Shown here: positions 5,521-7,077 of the stretch, piece by piece
How positions within the stretch are numbered: the stretch's first letter is position 1
How the letters are laid out: each line of letters opens with the position of its first letter
Assembly: GCA_937880065.1 (NCBI GenBank)
Contig: CALFMA010000026.1
Span: 1 to 7,077, forward strand
Direction of reading: 5' to 3'
Length of the DNA: 7,077 nucleotides
Source: an uncultured Ruminococcus sp.
GTDB taxonomy: Bacteria; Bacillota_A; Clostridia; Oscillospirales; Ruminococcaceae
Notes under the pieces: model-generated
What the model was told of the DNA's origin: nothing
The model's database searches: none
Seen by the model: only the letters and a program-made list of their open reading frames with translations
Made by a program: the position numbers and the translations under genes

Positions 5521-5664
5521 CTAACTCTTGAATTTTTCTGCTTGCCTAAAAGCCAAAATTTGTCGTCAGAAAAGCTTGCAATACACAAAGTATTACTGCT
5601 CTTTTCTTCCTAAACTTTTGGTTTTTATCCTGCACATAAAATATTCACGAGTTAGCTGCCCAAT
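5507..5664 (-). ncRNA. Rod-shaped structured RNA; 6S-RNA-like architecture
   Basis: On the minus strand, starting where the strong promoter at 5697-5669 should initiate, nested helices fold the region into a rod. The closing helix joins 5658-5643 to 5533-5518 (16 positions, one G-U, one G-A mismatch) and is extended past an A-A mismatch by UUUU/GAAA. A central bubble follows: 16 bases (5637-5622) opposite 14 (5552-5539). The apical stem consists of CCAAAA/UUUUGG (5621-5616 with 5558-5553), AGAAAAG/CUUUUCU (5607-5601 with 5574-5568) and GUAAUAC/GUAUUGC (5596-5590 with 5584-5578), closed by loop UUUGU. Three G-U pairs would be A-C mismatches on the other strand, which favours a minus-strand RNA. 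No protein is encoded. Layout and stand-alone promoter resemble 6S RNA, the RNA polymerase regulator, though at about 155 bases it is short for that family. A protease-gene leader is the alternative. The 3' end is uncertain and lacks an intrinsic terminator. Confidence 0.5.
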
Positions 5665-5668
5665 CAAT

Positions 5669-5697
5669 ATTTTAGCACAATGACAAAGATTTGTCAA
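5669..5697 (-). promoter_or_regulatory. Strong extended -10 promoter upstream of the structured RNA
   Basis: On the minus strand a perfect TTGACA (5697-5692), a 17-base spacer and TAAAAT (5674-5669; five of six) are joined by TGC just before the -10, the extended -10 motif. It is among the best promoter matches in the window. The next start codon is over 200 bases away, so the immediate product is RNA. Confidence 0.85.
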
Positions 5698-5752
5698 TAT
5701 GCTGAATTTGTTTATCAGCTTTTATATATGCCAAATAACGGCTTTTTCGCCC

Positions 5753-5783
5753 AAAAAAGGCGGCAGAAATAAACTCCACCGCC
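5753..5783 (-). terminator. Intrinsic terminator after the YcxB-like membrane protein gene
   Basis: On the minus strand GGCGGU (5783-5778) pairs with GCCGCC (5764-5759), and GGAG with UUCU continues the stem over wobble pairs to about ten pairs. UUUUUU (5758-5753) follows. The wobbles make the stem better on the minus strand. Its 30-base core (5759-5788) is repeated exactly at 6705-6734. Confidence 0.9.
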
Positions 5784-5836
5784 CTTATAATTACACATTG
5801 AAAAAGCTGTCGTTTATGCCAAACCAAAGGTTTTCA

Positions 5837-5851
5837 GCCGAATTATTCGGC
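5837..5851 (-). other. Short palindrome with the stop codon in its loop
   Basis: GCCGAA (5851-5846) and UUCGGC (5842-5837) on the minus strand are exact complements around the UAA stop of the membrane protein gene, which forms the three-base loop. There is no U-tract. It may be chance or may slow the terminating ribosome. Confidence 0.4.
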
Positions 5852-6649
5852 ATACTCCCAATCTATGCCGTTTTCGTCAAGTATCTCAATTGCCTCATCC
5901 TTGTTATCCTTGACAGAAACATTGTAATATTCGTCCCTGCCGTCTTTTGTGAATTTAAAAGAGATTTTTTTATTGTGTACCACTACATCTTCAACATAGC
6001 CTGCCTTTGCACAGGCGGCAAATGAATCATATGTGGCATAGGGATAATCAGCTTTTCTTATGCCGACTATTATGGTCAATATTATGAGTAGAATTGGAGG
6101 AATTGCAAGTACAGAAAAAAGAATATCGCCCTTGATTCTGTGACGTTTCAGTTTCGACTTCTTTTTTGGCGTTATAGCATTTCGCATCTTTTCGAGTATC
6201 AGTTCCGTACAATCATCTTTCCTGAAAAGCATATTTCTTCCAATTTCCGTGAAACAGGCTATAAATTTCTTATCCTCATAAATTTCTTCGATTTTATCGT
6301 AATACACTTTCACGGTGGTTGTTTCATTGGATTTGATAAAATAATCCTCATAAAACTCATAATGATTGCTTGTTTCGCCATTTTCCTGCAATTTTGTATA
6401 CAGCTGCTTATGTTTTTTACCTGTAGACAGAAAAGAAAATAAAATAAAAAAACCAAGCATGAGATACCCATAAGGGTGGGAGGTAAAACCTACAAAATGC
6501 ATATAAATATATTTTGCCATAGCGGCTATTAAGTAAAGAATACCTATTGCCATTAAACATCTGTCGCCGTGCTTATATCGGCATTTAATTAACATTTTCA
6601 AATCATCCAATGTAATATCAGACTGGATTTCTCCGATTTTATTTTCCAT
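5843..6649 (-). CDS. Membrane protein with YcxB-like segment and FtsH-extracytoplasmic-like C-terminus
   Basis: The function is not known. Counting from the ATG, this 268-residue protein has a charged N-terminus, two hydrophobic segments (about 32-53 and 60-75), a soluble stretch (about 96-160) starting YEFYEDYFIKSNETTTVKVYY and resembling the YcxB-like domain, a basic linker (KKKSKLKRHRIK, about 162-173), a third membrane segment (about 175-197), and a C-terminal soluble domain (about 204-268). That last domain (YDSFAACAKAGYVEDVVVHN, then KISFKFTKDG, ending in LDENGIDWEY) is laid out like the extracytoplasmic domain of FtsH, but no AAA+ or protease domain follows. By the positive-inside rule the basic linker is cytoplasmic and the C-terminus outside. 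The ATG at 6649-6647 has AGGGA (6664-6660) upstream; an in-frame GTG at 6658 is too close to it. Both domain calls are made by eye. Confidence 0.82.
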   Translation of the reverse strand: MENKIGEIQSDITLDDLKMLIKCRYKHGDRCLMAIGILYLIAAMAKYIYMHFVGFTSHPYGYLMLGFFILFSFLSTGKKHKQLYTKLQENGETSNHYEFYEDYFIKSNETTTVKVYYDKIEEIYEDKKFIACFTEIGRNMLFRKDDCTELILEKMRNAITPKKKSKLKRHRIKGDILFSVLAIPPILLIILTIIVGIRKADYPYATYDSFAACAKAGYVEDVVVHNKKISFKFTKDGRDEYYNVSVKDNKDEAIEILDENGIDWEYAE

Positions 6650-6692
6650 TTCATTCACTTCCCTGATTTATAATTTTTTTCCAAACAGCTAT

Positions 6693-6698
6693 ATTATA
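6693..6698 (-). promoter_or_regulatory. Possible -10 element for the YcxB-like membrane protein gene
   Basis: A perfect TATAAT (6698-6693) lies 44 bases before the proposed ATG on the minus strand. Hexamers at the right distance upstream (AGTTTA or GTTTAT) are poor -35 matches and fall inside the repeated hairpin at 6705-6734. The promoter is weak, needs an activator, or is not real. Confidence 0.35.
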
Positions 6699-6704
6699 AG
6701 AAGT

Positions 6705-6734
6705 GGCGGCAGAAATAAACTCCACCGCCCTTAT
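6705..6734 (-). repeat. Second copy of the 30-bp terminator hairpin, lacking a U-tract
   Basis: Identical over 30 bases to 5759-5788. On the minus strand it forms the same ten-pair stem with wobbles, but it is followed by ACUUCUUAUAAU instead of six U. It lies about 60 bases after the murA stop, so it sits where a murA terminator should be, but it would terminate poorly. With the downstream copy it brackets the YcxB-like gene as a direct repeat. Confidence 0.85.
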
Positions 6735-6736
6735 TT

Positions 6737-6793
6737 AATTCTTAATTCTTAATTAATTTACCGCTAACGGCTTGCAAAATAATTACGCATTAA
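6737..6793. repeat. Short heptad remnants downstream of murA
   Basis: Two AATTCTT heptads (6737-6750) run into AATTAATTT. A single TAACGGC unit of the GCYNTTA family follows at 6765-6771, and AATTACGCATTAA (6781-6793) ends one base before the murA stop. The same 13 bases occur at the end of grpE (525-537), and ten of them at the end of the Nudix gene (2569-2578). Confidence 0.6.
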
Positions 6794-6794
6794 A

Positions 6795-7077
6795 TCAAAT
6801 CGCCGCTTTGTCGGATTCTTCAACAACATTGCTGTCGGGAATACTTACCTTTTCAATTTCAGCACCAAGCTTGCGGAGTTTACCCTCCATACAGTCGTAT
6901 CCACGCTCAATATGGAAAATATCTTCGATTTCGGTCACGCCCTGAGCAGCAAGTCCCGCAATAATGAGTGCTGCACCTGCTCTGAGGTCGCAAGCCTTAA
7001 CGGGAGCACCCATAAGTTTGCCTGTACCCTCGATAACAGCAACCTTGCCGTCAACGGAGATATCAGCACCCATTCTG
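6795..7077 (-). CDS. murA: UDP-N-acetylglucosamine 1-carboxyvinyltransferase, C-terminal part, cut by the window edge
   Basis: MurA transfers enolpyruvate from PEP to UDP-GlcNAc, the first committed cytosolic step of peptidoglycan synthesis and the target of fosfomycin. About the last 93 codons are visible. They contain the family's C-terminal signature: [20 protein letters not shown], then [16 protein letters not shown] and LRKLGAEIE. The D-L-R of CDLRAG aligns with the conserved Asp-Leu-Arg of E. coli MurA (VKATDLRASASL). The chain ends with a short polar tail after [11 protein letters not shown] and a TGA stop at 6797-6795, which is normal for the family. Many Firmicutes carry two MurA paralogues (murA1/murA2, also called murAA/murAB or murZ); this fragment does not show which one this is. 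The active-site cysteine lies upstream, outside the window. Confidence 0.96.
   Translation of the reverse strand, partial: RMGADISVDGKVAVIEGTGKLMGAPVKACDLRAGAALIIAGLAAQGVTEIEDIFHIERGYDCMEGKLRKLGAEIEKVSIPDSNVVEESDKAAI

Noticed and set aside
5398..5613. Plus-strand open frame of 71 codons over the protease start and structured RNA
   Set aside because: No ribosome binding site, no recognisable domain, and the minus-strand features explain the sequence better.
5458..5664. Known riboswitch or T-box ahead of the protease gene
   Set aside because: I recognise no conserved riboswitch core, T-box bulge or antiterminator pair; a simple rod with a bubble fits better.
5699..6025. Plus-strand open frame of 108 codons
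   Set aside because: It overlaps the terminator and the 3' end of the YcxB-like gene on the other strand and has no family resemblance.
6705..6734. Upstream hairpin copy as a working murA terminator
   Set aside because: The stem is intact but lacks a U-tract, so it is reported as a repeat copy only.

Overview
The window looks like chromosomal DNA of a moderately AT-rich Firmicute of class Clostridia, most likely an Oscillospiraceae/Ruminococcus-like gut anaerobe. The evidence is the gene order hrcA-grpE-dnaK behind a perfect CIRCE operator, a DnaK N-terminus lacking the roughly 24-residue insertion of Gram-negative DnaKs, AGGAGG-type ribosome binding sites, and intergenic heptad repeats. The genus is an inference. 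All eight protein genes lie on the minus strand, so transcription runs from high to low coordinates.

In transcription order: the 3' end of murA (cell-wall precursor synthesis, cut by the right edge); a membrane protein of unknown function with a YcxB-like cytoplasmic segment and a C-terminal domain resembling the FtsH extracytoplasmic domain, lying between two identical 30-bp terminator-type hairpins; a 330-base gap holding a strong promoter followed by a long rod-shaped structured RNA; a CPBP (CAAX/Abi-type) intramembrane protease with its own promoter and terminator; a LysR-family regulator with promoter and terminator; a Nudix hydrolase resembling asymmetric Ap4A hydrolase, with a near-consensus promoter overlapped by a palindrome; a 340-base repeat-rich gap; and the class I heat-shock operon hrcA-grpE-dnaK (dnaK cut by the left edge).

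The heat-shock genes form the only clear multi-gene operon. HrcA represses it at CIRCE, and GrpE and DnaK are made with it; grpE overlaps the end of hrcA by 8 bases. The other genes look like single-gene units, each with promoter or terminator signals. No mobile-element gene, phage gene, tRNA, rRNA or CRISPR array is visible.

The best candidate for something undescribed is the structured RNA at about 5507-5664 (minus strand). A 16-position closing helix, a central bubble and a segmented apical stem sit directly behind a TTGACA-N17-TAAAAT extended -10 promoter. The architecture resembles 6S RNA, but this cannot be confirmed without a covariance-model search. Second are the 7-base-period repeat arrays near the ends of grpE, the Nudix gene and murA; the GCYNTTA arrays carry stop codons on both strands.
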